DNA of 64,000 nucleotides. Source: Pseudomonas sp. ATCC 13867. GTDB lineage: Bacteria > Pseudomonadota > Gammaproteobacteria > Pseudomonadales > Pseudomonadaceae. Below, piece after piece: positions 29,855 to 38,531 of this stretch. Under the pieces are notes generated by a model. That model had not been told where the DNA came from. It did not search any database and worked only from the letters and a program-made list of their open reading frames with translations. The stretch is from the NCBI RefSeq assembly GCF_000349845.1, contig NC_020829.1, forward strand, positions 4,533,001 through 4,597,000, in the 5' to 3' direction. Every line of letters starts with the position of its first letter. The stretch's first letter is position 1. Both the position numbers and the translations under genes were made by a program.

Positions 29855-30433
29855 TCATAGGCCGATGCGTTCGAAGAAGCCCGGCTTGCGAACTTCCCGG
29901 CCGCTGGCGGCGATGCTCACCGGCTCCTGTACCTGACGCGTGGCGGGAATTTCCCGCGAGCCGAGTTCGCTGCCCACCAGGTTCAGCGGGCCGGCCCCCT
30001 CCCCCGCGTTGTGCTGGAATTTGGGCGGCGTGTGGGTTTCGTCGTAGCGCAGGTAGTAGACCTCGCCCGCCTTGGCCTCCAGGCCGAAGCCGGAGATCAG
30101 GGTGAAGTCCAGGGTGCCGCCGGCGAAGAAGGTCCAGAAGCTGCCCAGGAGCGGACGGCGCATCTGCAACTGGTAGCTGCCCGGCGCGAAGGTCATGGCG
30201 AAATAGCCGTTGCTCGGCAGGCTGCCGATCAGCACGTTGTTGAGGAACAGCCCCGGCGCTTCCAGCTCCTCGTCGGACCACTGGTTCTGCGGTCGATAGA
30301 TGTACACCGTCGCCTGCTGCGGATCGCCCGGCTGCGCGCTGAACATCGGGCCGTCGAGCGCGCCGAAGAACGCGCCGGGCGTACTGCAGCCGGCCAGCAG
30401 CAGGAGGAAGGCGCACAGAGCCAGTCGGAGCAT
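29855..30433 (-). CDS. DUF2846-type lipoprotein
   Basis: The 192-residue protein has a lipobox LLAGC (Cys at about residue 16), so it is a lipoprotein. The mature domain QQATVYIYRPQNQWSDEELEAPGLFLNNVLIGSLPSNGYF resembles DUF2846 (PEGA-like sugar or envelope proteins). The C-terminal segment ends FFERIGL. It is flanked by two palindromes sharing the arms AGTTATG...CATAACT, one upstream (30450-30470) and one downstream (29813-29839). Confidence 0.78.
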   Translation of the reverse strand: MLRLALCAFLLLLAGCSTPGAFFGALDGPMFSAQPGDPQQATVYIYRPQNQWSDEELEAPGLFLNNVLIGSLPSNGYFAMTFAPGSYQLQMRRPLLGSFWTFFAGGTLDFTLISGFGLEAKAGEVYYLRYDETHTPPKFQHNAGEGAGPLNLVGSELGSREIPATRQVQEPVSIAASGREVRKPGFFERIGL

Positions 30434-30449
30434 GGAATGTCCCTCTTAG

Positions 30450-30470
30450 AGTTATGCCCGGAGCATAACT
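30450..30470. promoter_or_regulatory. Palindrome upstream of DUF2846 lipoprotein (possible operator)
   Basis: AGTTATGC-CCGGA-GCATAACT, 8-bp perfect arms, 17 bases upstream of the start codon. It could be a 5'-UTR hairpin or a dimer-binding operator. The same AGTTATG arms occur in the hairpin after the gene. Confidence 0.5.
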
Positions 30471-30561
30471 ACCGCGCCCCGCCTTGCCACCCGTCGAAAG
30501 TCCGGGTCGAGCACTCGGAGTCGCCATGCTCCATGTCACCGGCCGGCGGCAATGCGGAGCA

Positions 30562-31155
30562 TCAGCTCAGTTCCTTGAGCCAGAAGGACATGGGTTTGGC
30601 GCTTTCGAACGCCTCGCCGATGTCCCGCCAGTGGTACTCGGTGCGCAAGGCCGGGTGGGGAGTGAAACCGCGCTGCAACCAGAACTCGTCCGGTGTCCGG
30701 TAGCCGGCGGGGCGCGCCGGATGCGCCAGCGAGCGCCGCAGTGCGCAAAAGGCGCACCAGTCGAAGCGTTGCAGCCCACGCGCATAACGCTCGCGTTCGT
30801 CGAAGAAGCGCAGGTCCAGCTCGCCGCTGCGGTAGGCCGGTAACAGGACCGACTCGCCGAAACAGAAAATGCGTTCGGGGTTCCAGCCCTGTTCGAGGAA
30901 GAGTCGCTGAACGTCTTCGGCCTCGTCCTGTAACGGCAGGCCGGTGGCGGCGCCGACCACCCGCCCCTCGTCGAGCGCCAGCACGCACAGGCTCCAGGCC
31001 GAGCGTACGCAGGCATCGAGGTAATGGGTCTCGCTCTCGGGACTGCTGTCGTAGAGATAGGGGAACTCGCGGAACACGATGATCCGCAGGCGCGCCAGAT
31101 CATCGATGAAGGGGCGGATGGCCTCGCCACGGAGCAGGCGGAACTCGATGGGCAT
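30562..31155 (-). CDS. GNAT-family N-acetyltransferase (putative)
   Basis: The 197-residue protein fits a GNAT acyltransferase: MPIEFRLLRGEAIRPFIDDLARLRIIVFREFPYLYD at the start, then beta-strand motif A-like SLCVLALDEGRVVGAATGLPL and a C-terminal region without a strong consensus. The acetyl-CoA-binding Q/RxxGxG/A is not clear, so GNAT assignment rests on layout. The start ATG 31155 is the first ATG. The acceptor is unknown. Confidence 0.65.
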   Translation of the reverse strand: MPIEFRLLRGEAIRPFIDDLARLRIIVFREFPYLYDSSPESETHYLDACVRSAWSLCVLALDEGRVVGAATGLPLQDEAEDVQRLFLEQGWNPERIFCFGESVLLPAYRSGELDLRFFDERERYARGLQRFDWCAFCALRRSLAHPARPAGYRTPDEFWLQRGFTPHPALRTEYHWRDIGEAFESAKPMSFWLKELS

Positions 31156-31254
31156 GGTGATCTTCGTCCGCGAAGGGCCGCAGCGGCGGCGCTGCGGAAA
31201 ACCTAGCACGGGCAACGCAAGTTGGCAGAGTTGGCGAAGCCCGGCATGCCATCC

Positions 31255-31340
31255 GGTTCGCGAGCACGCTCGCACCTGCGAACAGCGCGACCTGAACCTG
31301 CAGGGCCGAGGGAGACGCCCAGTCCTTGCTCGCGAACAGC
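31255..31340. repeat. Degenerate REP-like element (family 1)
   Basis: A decayed copy: GTTCGCGAGCACGCTCGCACCTGCGAAC at the left and GGCCGAGGGAGACGCCCAGTCCTTGCTCGCGAAC at the right. It lies between the GNAT start and the end of the acyltransferase gene. Confidence 0.6.
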
Positions 31341-31352
31341 CCGGACCGGGGA

Positions 31353-32639
31353 TTACGACTCGGTAACCACCCGCCGCCGCGTGCTCGGCGGTGCGGGCAA
31401 CAGGTGCCGCACCAGCCACTTGCGCACCGGCACCACGCAGCGCTCCTGCACCAGCACACAGCTGATCACCATGAACAGCAGGAACAGCGGGTACAGCCAC
31501 AGCGACAGCGGCTGGCGGGTCGCCTCGTCGACGCAGAAGGCCCAGTCGGCCAGGCAATCTCCCGGCGCGCGGATCAGCTTCTCGGTCCGCGAGAACAGGG
31601 TGAACAGCGGCACGTGCAGGGCGAACAACGACAGCGACGCCGCCCCCAGGCGCGGCGACCAGTGGCGAATCAGGCTGCTCTGTGGGTCCTTCGGCAACGC
31701 ACACATCGCGACCAGCATCAGTTGCGCCGGCAGCAGCAGGCCGTTGTGCAGCAGGAAGTACCAGTACTTCGCGCCGTGGGTGTAGAGGTAATCGGCGACG
31801 AGGAAGCTCGTCAGTACGAAGCCGCCCATCGCCACCAGCATCCCACGCCCCGGCAGGCGGCCGGCGTCCTTGTATTCGCGGAACAGCCCATAGGCGAGGA
31901 TACCGCCGAGGAATTCCGGCAGGCGCAGTAGCGGGTTGCGGTGCAGCAATCCGGTCCAGGGCATGCCGTACTGCTCACTGGCGACCACCAGCAGCGGCGG
32001 GATCAGGTAAAGAATCCACAGCGCCAGCAACCAGCGCCACTTGTTCTGCACCCGCGCCAGGCGCGGAGCGACATAGGGGAAGCAGAGGTAGAAGAAGAAC
32101 AGCGTCGACAGCGACCAGAGCGGCGCGTTGAAGGTCAGGTAATACGGGTTCCACGCCTGCATCATGGTGAGTTGCAGGATGCTGTTGAACAGCAGCTCGC
32201 GGTCGCTCATCCAGTGGTGGAAGAGTTGCGGCTGAAGCCGCCCGATCACCTCGTTGGTGTCATAGATGACGAAGCGCGGCGTGACCTGGTTCAGGTCCGG
32301 GCCTATCCCCAGCCCACTGACCGCCAGCAGCACGACGATGGTCAGCAGGATCGAGAAGATATGCAGCGGGTAGAGGTTGGACAGCCGCTTGGTGAAGAAG
32401 CTGCGCGGGCTCTCGCGCAGTTGCCCGTCGCTGACGTAGACGTGGCAGAGCAGGAACCCCGACAGCACGAAAAAGGTGCTGGTGGCGAAGAAGCCCAGGC
32501 TGGTCAGATCGTCGAGACCTGCGAACTTCTGCTCCGCCGGATAGCTGTGCAGGGTGTGGTAGACCACTACGTAAAGTCCCAGCAGGAAGCGCAGCCACTC
32601 CAGGCCGATGAAACGTTCCTTCTGACTCGTACTCAACAC
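31353..32639 (-). CDS. Membrane acyltransferase (acyltransferase 3 family)
   Basis: A 428-residue integral membrane protein with about 10 helices and the acyltransferase 3 pattern: FIGLEWLRFLLGLYVVVYHTLHSY (conserved R and H near residues 16-27), FFVLSGFLLCHVY, and SLFALHVPLFTLF. Such proteins transfer acetyl or succinyl groups to surface polysaccharides. The start is GTG 32639 or TTG 32636; the AGGAG lies 7 bases from the TTG and 4 from the GTG. The gene is followed downstream (left) by the degenerate REP copy. Confidence 0.85.
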   Translation of the reverse strand: MLSTSQKERFIGLEWLRFLLGLYVVVYHTLHSYPAEQKFAGLDDLTSLGFFATSTFFVLSGFLLCHVYVSDGQLRESPRSFFTKRLSNLYPLHIFSILLTIVVLLAVSGLGIGPDLNQVTPRFVIYDTNEVIGRLQPQLFHHWMSDRELLFNSILQLTMMQAWNPYYLTFNAPLWSLSTLFFFYLCFPYVAPRLARVQNKWRWLLALWILYLIPPLLVVASEQYGMPWTGLLHRNPLLRLPEFLGGILAYGLFREYKDAGRLPGRGMLVAMGGFVLTSFLVADYLYTHGAKYWYFLLHNGLLLPAQLMLVAMCALPKDPQSSLIRHWSPRLGAASLSLFALHVPLFTLFSRTEKLIRAPGDCLADWAFCVDEATRQPLSLWLYPLFLLFMVISCVLVQERCVVPVRKWLVRHLLPAPPSTRRRVVTES

Positions 32640-32680
32640 CGCTCTCCTCTTCGAAACATCGGTTCGGGCGTTCCAGCGGT

Positions 32681-33838
32681 TCAGCGCCGGCGGTCGAGAA
32701 AATTCACCGCCAGCCGATCCAGGGAACCCCATAACCGTTCGCGCAGGCGCTTCCACCAGGGTCGGGCATGCCAGCAACCGAGGTCTATCTCGCGGCTTTG
32801 CTCGAAGTCCGCGCCCAGGCACTCGGCGACCGCCGCAGTGAACTGCGGATCGAACGCTTCTACATTGGCCTCCAGATTGAAGCGAAGGTTCCAATGATCG
32901 AAGTTGCAGGAGCCGACACTGGTCCAATCGTCGACCAGTACCATTTTCAGATGAAGGAATCGTGGCTGGTATTCGAAGATCCGCACCCCCGCGCGCAACA
33001 GGCGCGGGTAGTAGCGCTGGCCGGCGTAGCGCACCGGCGCGTGGTCGGTGAGCCGGCCGGTGAGCAGCAGGCGCACGTCGACCCCACGCAGGGCGGCCTT
33101 GCGCAGCGCGCGGCGGACCTTCCAGGTCGGCAGGAAATACGGCGTGGCCAGCCAGATACGCTGGTGCGCGCCACGCAGCGAACGGACCAGCGACTGCAGG
33201 ATGTCGCGGTGCTGGCTGGCGTCGGCGTAGGCCACTCGCGCCATGCCCTGGCCGGCGCTGGGCAGCGGCGGCAGGCGGGTGAGCAGTACCTCCTCGCGGG
33301 GCTTCCAGGCGCGGACACCGAAGGTCGCCTGCCACTGGCGCTCGAACAAGCGCTGCCAGTCGGCGACGATGCTGCCGGCCATTTCCACCATCACCTCATG
33401 CCAGTCGCTGCGGTTGTCCCGCGCCGACCAGAACTCATCGGTGGCGCCAGTGCCGCCGACATAGGCGATGCGCTCGTCCACCAGCAGCAGCTTGCGGTGA
33501 TCGCGGTACAGGTTGCGCAGCCCGGCCTTCCAGCTCAACGGGTTGTACTGGCGCAGCTCGCCGCCCGCCTCCAGCAACTGGCGCGTCCAGGCGCTGGAGA
33601 GCTTCAGGCTGCCGAAGGCATCGAACAGGCAGCGCACCCGCACCCCGCGCGCCAGGGCGGCCAGCAGGCGATCCAGCAACGCCTCGGCGCAACTGCCGCT
33701 TTCGACCAGATAGAGCTCCAGTTCGACCTGGCGCTCGGCGCTGTCGATGGCGGCGAGCATGCGCGGGAAGAAGCGCTCGCCATCGCAGAGCAGGGCGAAG
33801 CGGTTGCCGCTTCGCCAGGGAAAGATCGGTCCGCTCAC
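32681..33838 (-). CDS. Phospholipase D-like / cardiolipin synthase-type protein
   Basis: The 385-residue protein has two HKD motifs: HRKLLLVD (His114) and HLKMVLVD (His296), each followed by the GxGN-like GG(T)G and GSCNFDHWN. These are the signature of cardiolipin synthases and other phosphatidyltransferases with an internal duplication. It has no evident N-terminal membrane helix, resembling the ClsB type. Its first codons overlap the YceI stop by 4 bases, so the two are translationally coupled. It corresponds to PA4339. Confidence 0.88.
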   Translation of the reverse strand: MSGPIFPWRSGNRFALLCDGERFFPRMLAAIDSAERQVELELYLVESGSCAEALLDRLLAALARGVRVRCLFDAFGSLKLSSAWTRQLLEAGGELRQYNPLSWKAGLRNLYRDHRKLLLVDERIAYVGGTGATDEFWSARDNRSDWHEVMVEMAGSIVADWQRLFERQWQATFGVRAWKPREEVLLTRLPPLPSAGQGMARVAYADASQHRDILQSLVRSLRGAHQRIWLATPYFLPTWKVRRALRKAALRGVDVRLLLTGRLTDHAPVRYAGQRYYPRLLRAGVRIFEYQPRFLHLKMVLVDDWTSVGSCNFDHWNLRFNLEANVEAFDPQFTAAVAECLGADFEQSREIDLGCWHARPWWKRLRERLWGSLDRLAVNFLDRRR

Positions 33839-34410
33839 CGCGACGCGAAGATCAGCACGGCGCCCACCGGCACCGACAGGCCGATGCTCTTCAGCCCGGC
33901 CAGTTTGCGCAGTTGCGCCACGCCCGGTGCGAGGCCGAAGTCAGCGGCGTTGACCACCAGCGGCGAGAGGGTCACGACCTGGAAGCGATGTTCGTCCAGG
34001 CGGGTGATCAGCACGTCGGTGCGGTAGTCCTTGGCCCTGCCGTTCAGCTCCAGGCGCAGCGGCAGGCGCGTCTCCAGCTGCACACCGCTGGCCAGCTCGG
34101 TGATCGGGCGCAGGTCGATGCGCGAGGTGATGCGCGCCTCGGGGAATTTCCCGGTGTCGAACAGCTTGTCGCGCAGGCGTTCATCGCGCAGCGGAATGCC
34201 GGAGCTGACCGAGTCCATCTCGATACGCAGCTCTACCTGCCCCTGTTCCTCCACCTTGCCGTGCACCACCAGGAAGCGGTTCACCTCGGCGATGTCGGCG
34301 TTCTTGGTAGTGACGAAGGTCAGCCGCGAGGACTCGTAGTCGAGGTACCAGGCAGCTTGGGCGGAAGCGGCGAAGCAGGCCGCGAAGAGGAAGGCGAACA
34401 GCGAGCGCAT
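33835..34410 (-). CDS. YceI-family periplasmic protein (first of two)
   Basis: The 191-residue protein has a signal peptide (residues 1-19, ending AQAAWYLD) and the YceI lipocalin-like beta barrel (YESSRLTFVTTKNADIAEVNRFLVVHGKV). YceI proteins bind amphiphilic isoprenoid-like molecules. It is the upstream partner of the PLD gene, with a 4-base stop/start overlap, suggesting a lipid-linked job. The C-terminal PGVAQLRKLAGLKSIGLSVP is similar to the second YceI at 37285. Confidence 0.9.
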   Translation of the reverse strand: MRSLFAFLFAACFAASAQAAWYLDYESSRLTFVTTKNADIAEVNRFLVVHGKVEEQGQVELRIEMDSVSSGIPLRDERLRDKLFDTGKFPEARITSRIDLRPITELASGVQLETRLPLRLELNGRAKDYRTDVLITRLDEHRFQVVTLSPLVVNAADFGLAPGVAQLRKLAGLKSIGLSVPVGAVLIFASR

Positions 34411-34521
34411 GAAATCCCTTACATGGAAAACGGATGGATCATCGGCCAACGATAGCGGCCCGCCGTCGGCTTGCAAACCGGCCGACTGGCGAGTCGTTGG
34501 GCAGGCGCCGGCGGCAATGGT

Positions 34522-35439
34522 TCAGTCGGCCAGCAGGTCGGGAATCCCGGCCACCAGCGCATCGATGGCGCAGCGGATCTTCGACGGCATGTAGCGGGTC
34601 TTCGGCCACACCGCATGGATCTCCAGCGGCGGCAGGTTGCAGCGGCCCTTCACCACCACCAGTTCGCCCAGCTTCACATGCCGCGCCAGCAGCCAGGACG
34701 GCAGGCGCGCCAGGCCGAAGCCGGCCACGGCGGCGGCGGTGATGGCCTGCAGGTCGTCCATGCTCAGCTGCGGGTCGATGTCGATGCGCTGCATCCGGCC
34801 GTCATCCTCGCGCAGGTCCCAGGGCGAGGTGACGCCGGCGACGGAATAACTGATGGCCGCGTGGCCGGCGAGATCGTCCAGGCCTTCCGGCATGCCGTGC
34901 TCGGCGATGTACGACGGCGCCGCGCCGATGCTGGTGTACTGCACGCCCAGCCTGCGTGCGGCGAGCGTGGCGCTGTCGCCCAGCGGGCCGATGCGTACGG
35001 CGAGGTCGAAACCCTCCTCCACCAGGTCGACACGGCGGTCGGTGAACGACAGGTCGATCTTCAGCGACGGGTACTGTCGCGCCAGCGCCAGCATCAGCGG
35101 CACCACGCAGAGGTGGCCAAAGGAGATCGGTACGCTGACCCGCAGGCGCCCACGCGGCTCCATGCGTCCGCCTTCCAGCGCGGTGTGCGCGGCGTCCAGC
35201 TCGGCCAGCGCACGCACGCAGCTGTCGTAGAACACCTGGCCGTCGTCGGTGAGGTTCTGGCTGCGCGTGGTGCGTTGCAGCAAGCGTACGCCCAGGCGCG
35301 TCTCCAGCCGGGCGATGGCCTTGCCGACTGCCGAGCGCGTGAGGTTCAGGCGCTCCGCCGCCAGGGCGAAGCTGCCGGCATCCACCACCTGGACGAAGGT
35401 GGCGATGCCATCGAGTCGGTCATCCATTTGCCTGCCCAT
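34522..35439 (-). CDS. LysR-family regulator (divergent to MFS transporter)
   Basis: The 305-residue regulator has the N-terminal HTH (residues 5-64: DGIATFVQVVDAGSFALAAE, NLTRSAVGKAIARLETRLGVRLLQRTTR) and an effector domain. It is encoded divergently from the MFS efflux pump (35537), a common layout in which the LysR protein controls the pump. The 97-base gap is the shared promoter/operator. Start: ATG 35439 or 35427; the first keeps an extra MGRQ. Confidence 0.88.
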   Translation of the reverse strand: MGRQMDDRLDGIATFVQVVDAGSFALAAERLNLTRSAVGKAIARLETRLGVRLLQRTTRSQNLTDDGQVFYDSCVRALAELDAAHTALEGGRMEPRGRLRVSVPISFGHLCVVPLMLALARQYPSLKIDLSFTDRRVDLVEEGFDLAVRIGPLGDSATLAARRLGVQYTSIGAAPSYIAEHGMPEGLDDLAGHAAISYSVAGVTSPWDLREDDGRMQRIDIDPQLSMDDLQAITAAAVAGFGLARLPSWLLARHVKLGELVVVKGRCNLPPLEIHAVWPKTRYMPSKIRCAIDALVAGIPDLLAD

Positions 35440-35536
35440 TTGAATCCTTATGAGCCTCAATGATGGGACGAAATGGAGCCAATGGGGAACCTTGTTCTTT
35501 TCGACAATGGTGGCTCGCCCTACGGAGCCCACTCCC

Positions 35537-37036
35537 ATGACTGCCCACCGCAATCCCAGAAACCTCATCGCCCTGGCGGCGGTGTGCCTATCCTCGATGA
35601 TGTTCGGCCTGGAAATCTCCAGCGTGCCGGCCAGCCTGCCGGCCCTGGAGCGCGTGCTGCACGGCGACTTCCAGGACCTGCAATGGGTGATGAACGCCTA
35701 CACCATCGCCGTCACCAGCGTGCTGATGGCCGCCGGCACCCTGGCCGACCGCTTCGGCCGCAAGCGCCTGTTCGTCATCAGCCTGGCGCTGTTCGGCCTG
35801 ACCTCGCTGCTCTGCGGGCTGGCGGGCAACATGCCGACCATGATCGCCGGGCGCTTCCTGCAGGGCGCCGCCGGCGGGGTCATGCTGATCTGCCAGGTGG
35901 CCGTGCTGACCAGCCAGTTCAGCGAGCCGGCCGAGCGCGTGCGCGCCTTCGCCGCCTGGGGTGTGGTGTTCGGCATCGGCCTGGGCTTCGGGCCGATCGT
36001 CGGCAGCGCCATCGTCGCCCTGGCCAGCTGGCAGTGGGTGTTCCTGGTCCACGGGCCGCTCGCCCTGCTCACCCTCGCGCTGGCGCAATACGGCGCGGTG
36101 GAGTCGCGCGATCCGGATGCCGAGCGGCTGGATGTCGGCGGCATGCTCACGCTGTCGCTGGCCGTGCTCGGCACGGTGTTCTACATCACCCAGGGCGCCG
36201 GCATGGGCTACGCCAGCCCGGCGGCGCTGGCAATCCTGCTGCTCAGCCTTGCGAGCCTGGCGGCCTTCGTCCTGATCGAGCGCCGCGTCGCCCACCCGAT
36301 GTTCGACTTCTCGGTGCTGCGCATCCGCTCATTCTCCGGCGCGATGTTCGCCTCGGCTGGGATGAACGTGAGCTTCTGGCCGCTGATGATCTACCTGCCG
36401 GTCTACTACCACGGCGTGCTCGGCTACGACGACGTGAAGGCCGGCTGGTCGCTGCTCGCCTACACCCTGCCGACGCTGGTGGTGCCGCCGCTCGCCGAGC
36501 GCCTGGCGCATCGCTTCCAGCCCGGCTGGGTGATCCCCGGCGGGATGTTCGTGATCGGCGCCGGCTTCTTCCTGATGCTCTGGGGCAGCAGCATGGACCA
36601 CGCCAGTTGGCTGACCCTGCTGCCGGGCTGCGTGCTGGCCGGCATCGGCCTGGGGCTGACCAACACCACGGTGACCAACACCTCCACAGCCGCCGTACCC
36701 GCCACCCGCGCCGGCATGGCCTCGGGCATCGACATGAGTGCGCGGATGATTTCCCTGGCGATCAACATCGCGGTGATGGGGTTGATCTTGCTCTGGGGCA
36801 TCGCCGCCGGACTGCCGGATGGGCAAGACGGCGAGCGCCTGCAACAGGCCGCCACCGTCGCCAGCGGGCGGCTCGGCGGCGTCGATCCCGCCGCTGCGCG
36901 CGCGGCACTGATACAGGGCTTCGGCTGGGTACTCGGCTACGGCGGCATCAGCGCCTGGCTGTTCGCGGCGGGCAGTTTCCTGGTCTTCGGCGCGCGCCGA
37001 GCCACGGGGCGTAGACTGGAAGTCGCCCGGCCCTGA
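35537..37036 (+). CDS. MFS multidrug efflux transporter (DHA2, 14-TM)
   Basis: A 499-residue permease with about 14 hydrophobic helices and the DHA2 motif A DRFGRKRLFVISL (about residues 70-82) and motif C-like GIGLGFGPIVG (about residue 148-158). These pumps export drugs or toxic organics with proton antiport. It is divergent from the LysR gene at 34522, its probable regulator. The start ATG 35537 begins MTAHRNP; upstream in-frame codons are unlikely coding. Confidence 0.9.
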   Translation: MTAHRNPRNLIALAAVCLSSMMFGLEISSVPASLPALERVLHGDFQDLQWVMNAYTIAVTSVLMAAGTLADRFGRKRLFVISLALFGLTSLLCGLAGNMPTMIAGRFLQGAAGGVMLICQVAVLTSQFSEPAERVRAFAAWGVVFGIGLGFGPIVGSAIVALASWQWVFLVHGPLALLTLALAQYGAVESRDPDAERLDVGGMLTLSLAVLGTVFYITQGAGMGYASPAALAILLLSLASLAAFVLIERRVAHPMFDFSVLRIRSFSGAMFASAGMNVSFWPLMIYLPVYYHGVLGYDDVKAGWSLLAYTLPTLVVPPLAERLAHRFQPGWVIPGGMFVIGAGFFLMLWGSSMDHASWLTLLPGCVLAGIGLGLTNTTVTNTSTAAVPATRAGMASGIDMSARMISLAINIAVMGLILLWGIAAGLPDGQDGERLQQAATVASGRLGGVDPAAARAALIQGFGWVLGYGGISAWLFAAGSFLVFGARRATGRRLEVARP

Positions 37037-37053
37037 AACACAGGAGCATCGCC

Positions 37054-37170
37054 ATGAAGACCGCCCTGCTGTTCGCACTCATCCTCACCGCCGCCAGCTG
37101 TGGCTTCGGCTTCCAGGTACAGCACCAGGCGCCCACGGTCGCGGCGTTTGCCGTTGGATTTCAGCCGTAG
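37054..37170 (+). CDS. Small putative lipoprotein (38 aa)
   Basis: A short frame beginning MKTALLFALILTAASCGFGF, with a good AGGAGC Shine-Dalgarno 9 bases upstream. The hydrophobic N-terminus ending in AASC looks like a lipobox. It lies 17 bases after the MFS stop on the same strand, so it may be part of its transcript. The short tail (VQHQAPTVAAFAVGFQP) gives no further clue. Confidence 0.5.
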   Translation: MKTALLFALILTAASCGFGFQVQHQAPTVAAFAVGFQP

Positions 37171-37187
37171 CGGCGCGTCTGGCTTTT

Positions 37188-37272
37188 GGAGGAGCGAACT
37201 TTGTCCGCGATCAGCCGGCAGGACCTGCGTTGGGTGGGTTCGCGGCCAATCGCGGACAAAGTCCGCTCCCAC
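37188..37272. repeat. REP-like extragenic element (family 2)
   Basis: A different inverted repeat from the family 1 copies: GAGGAGCGAACTTTGTCCGC at the left and GCGGACAAAGTCCGCTCCCAC at the right. It sits between the small lipoprotein frame and the end of the second YceI gene, both pointing towards it. Confidence 0.8.
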
Positions 37273-37284
37273 GAGAGCACCGCC

Positions 37285-37884
37285 TCACGGCGCCTGCTTG
37301 ATCACCTGCCGGAAACCCAACACCGCGAACACCGGAACCTCGGGAGTGATCGAGGGAACGTTGGCGATGGACTTGAGCGGCTCCAGTTTCTCTTCTAGGT
37401 CGAAGTCGATCAGCTTGAGCACCAGCGGCTCCAGCGTCGTCACTTCGATGCGCCCCTCGCTCGGCCGGCTGACCAGTACTTCGGACTTCAACCGGCGCTG
37501 CTGGCCGTGCAGGTCGAGGTTGAAGTCAATGGTTTCCGGCCGCGACTGGCCCACCTGCAGGTCGTCGTACAGGCTCAGGTCGAGCTGGCTGGTGATGGTC
37601 GCCTCCGGGTAACGCTCGACCTCGAAGAACGAATTGCGCATGCGCTCGTCGCGCAGCGCCAGGCCGCTGTCGATGGAGGCCAGCGGCACCACGAGGCGCA
37701 CTGCGCCCTTGTCGTCGATCTGCCCGGAGAGTTGGTCGAAACGCTGCACCTCCGCCATCTTGCCGCGCTTGACCGAGACGAAGCTGATCCGCGAGGTGTC
37801 GCCGTCCAGTTGCCATTCGGCCAGGGCCAGGGGGCTGGCCAATACCAGCAATGCGCACACAGCTCCTGTTACAAAAGAATGCAT
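37285..37884 (-). CDS. YceI-family periplasmic protein (second of two)
   Basis: The 199-residue protein has a signal peptide (residues 1-22, ALAEWQLDG) and the YceI fold (DTSRISFVSVKRGKMAEVQRFDQL). It is a diverged paralogue of the YceI protein at 33835-34410; both carry a PLxxIDSG/VSSGI...LRDERxR motif (SGLALRDERMRNSFFEV here). The C-terminus holds EPLKSIANVPSITPEVPVFAVLG. No PLD partner here. An imperfect long repeat lies directly upstream. Confidence 0.88.
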   Translation of the reverse strand: MHSFVTGAVCALLVLASPLALAEWQLDGDTSRISFVSVKRGKMAEVQRFDQLSGQIDDKGAVRLVVPLASIDSGLALRDERMRNSFFEVERYPEATITSQLDLSLYDDLQVGQSRPETIDFNLDLHGQQRRLKSEVLVSRPSEGRIEVTTLEPLVLKLIDFDLEEKLEPLKSIANVPSITPEVPVFAVLGFRQVIKQAP

Positions 37885-37958
37885 TGGTCCTCCGAAGCGG
37901 GTCGCCCCGCTCCGTGGGACGCGCCCGTCAAAACGAGATTACGATCTCGCTAGCCAGA

Positions 37959-38131
37959 GCAGAACCAGGCGCAACGACCAACGGGAGTAACAGCCGAAGG
38001 CTGCCCGAAGGGTGAGCGCCAGCGAATCAAACAGGCGAGGAAGCGCAATTTACAAGCCGTAAATGAGCATTACTCGCTTCGCTCGCCCCTCCGGGGCCGC
38101 ACTGAAGTGCGTTAGCCGCAAGCGGCTTGCG
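37959..38131 (+). repeat. Long direct repeat, copy A
   Basis: A sequence of about 173 bp matching copy B at 39791-39951 in the same orientation. It includes AACGACCAACGGGAGTAAC, GGGTGAGCGCCAGCGAAT, and the conserved core CGGGGCCGCACTGAAGTGCG-TTAGCCGCAAGCGGC with small hairpins. It fills most of the 314-base gap 37885-38198. Together the copies bracket the hydrolase operon. No gene seen in it. Confidence 0.8.
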
Positions 38132-38198
38132 AGCCGGTTTTTAACGCAGTTCTGCCGACGCATAGCAGATCGCAATCGCGTTCTCAGTGGTTGCCCGA

Positions 38199-38531
38199 TC
38201 AGGGCAATTCATCCGCCTGGGGCATCAGTTGGCATCCCTCGCGCGCACCGAGCCAGGCGGCTGTCTGGGTACTGCCGAGGCCGCGGGCGGTCACCCGCTT
38301 GCGCGCTTCGTCGTCGAGCAAGGCGCTGATCGGCACGTACTGCTGGGTATAGGCCCGGCAATAGTCCGCTGAGTTCCCCATAACGTAACGGCAGGAGCAG
38401 TACTCCTTGGCGGTGTAGGCGCCGATGATGCCGGGGAAGGCGGCCAGGTGGATGCGGTTCTGCCAGGCCGTGGCGGCGAGCATGAGCAGCAGCAGGACCA
38501 GTGCGGTGAGGATCGGATGACGGCGGATCAT
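38199..38531 (-). CDS. Small membrane-anchored or exported protein
   Basis: The 110-residue protein has an N-terminal hydrophobic segment (residues 5-22, ILTALVLLLLMLAATAW) that is a signal anchor or uncleaved signal. It then carries a cysteine-rich part YCSCRYVMGNSADYC and ends in GCQLMPQADELP. I do not recognise the family. Start ATG 38531 overlaps the end of the serine hydrolase gene (stop 38528) by 4 bases, so the two are an operon. It may be a partner or immunity-like protein of the hydrolase (inference only). Confidence 0.72.
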   Translation of the reverse strand: MIRRHPILTALVLLLLMLAATAWQNRIHLAAFPGIIGAYTAKEYCSCRYVMGNSADYCRAYTQQYVPISALLDDEARKRVTARGLGSTQTAAWLGAREGCQLMPQADELP

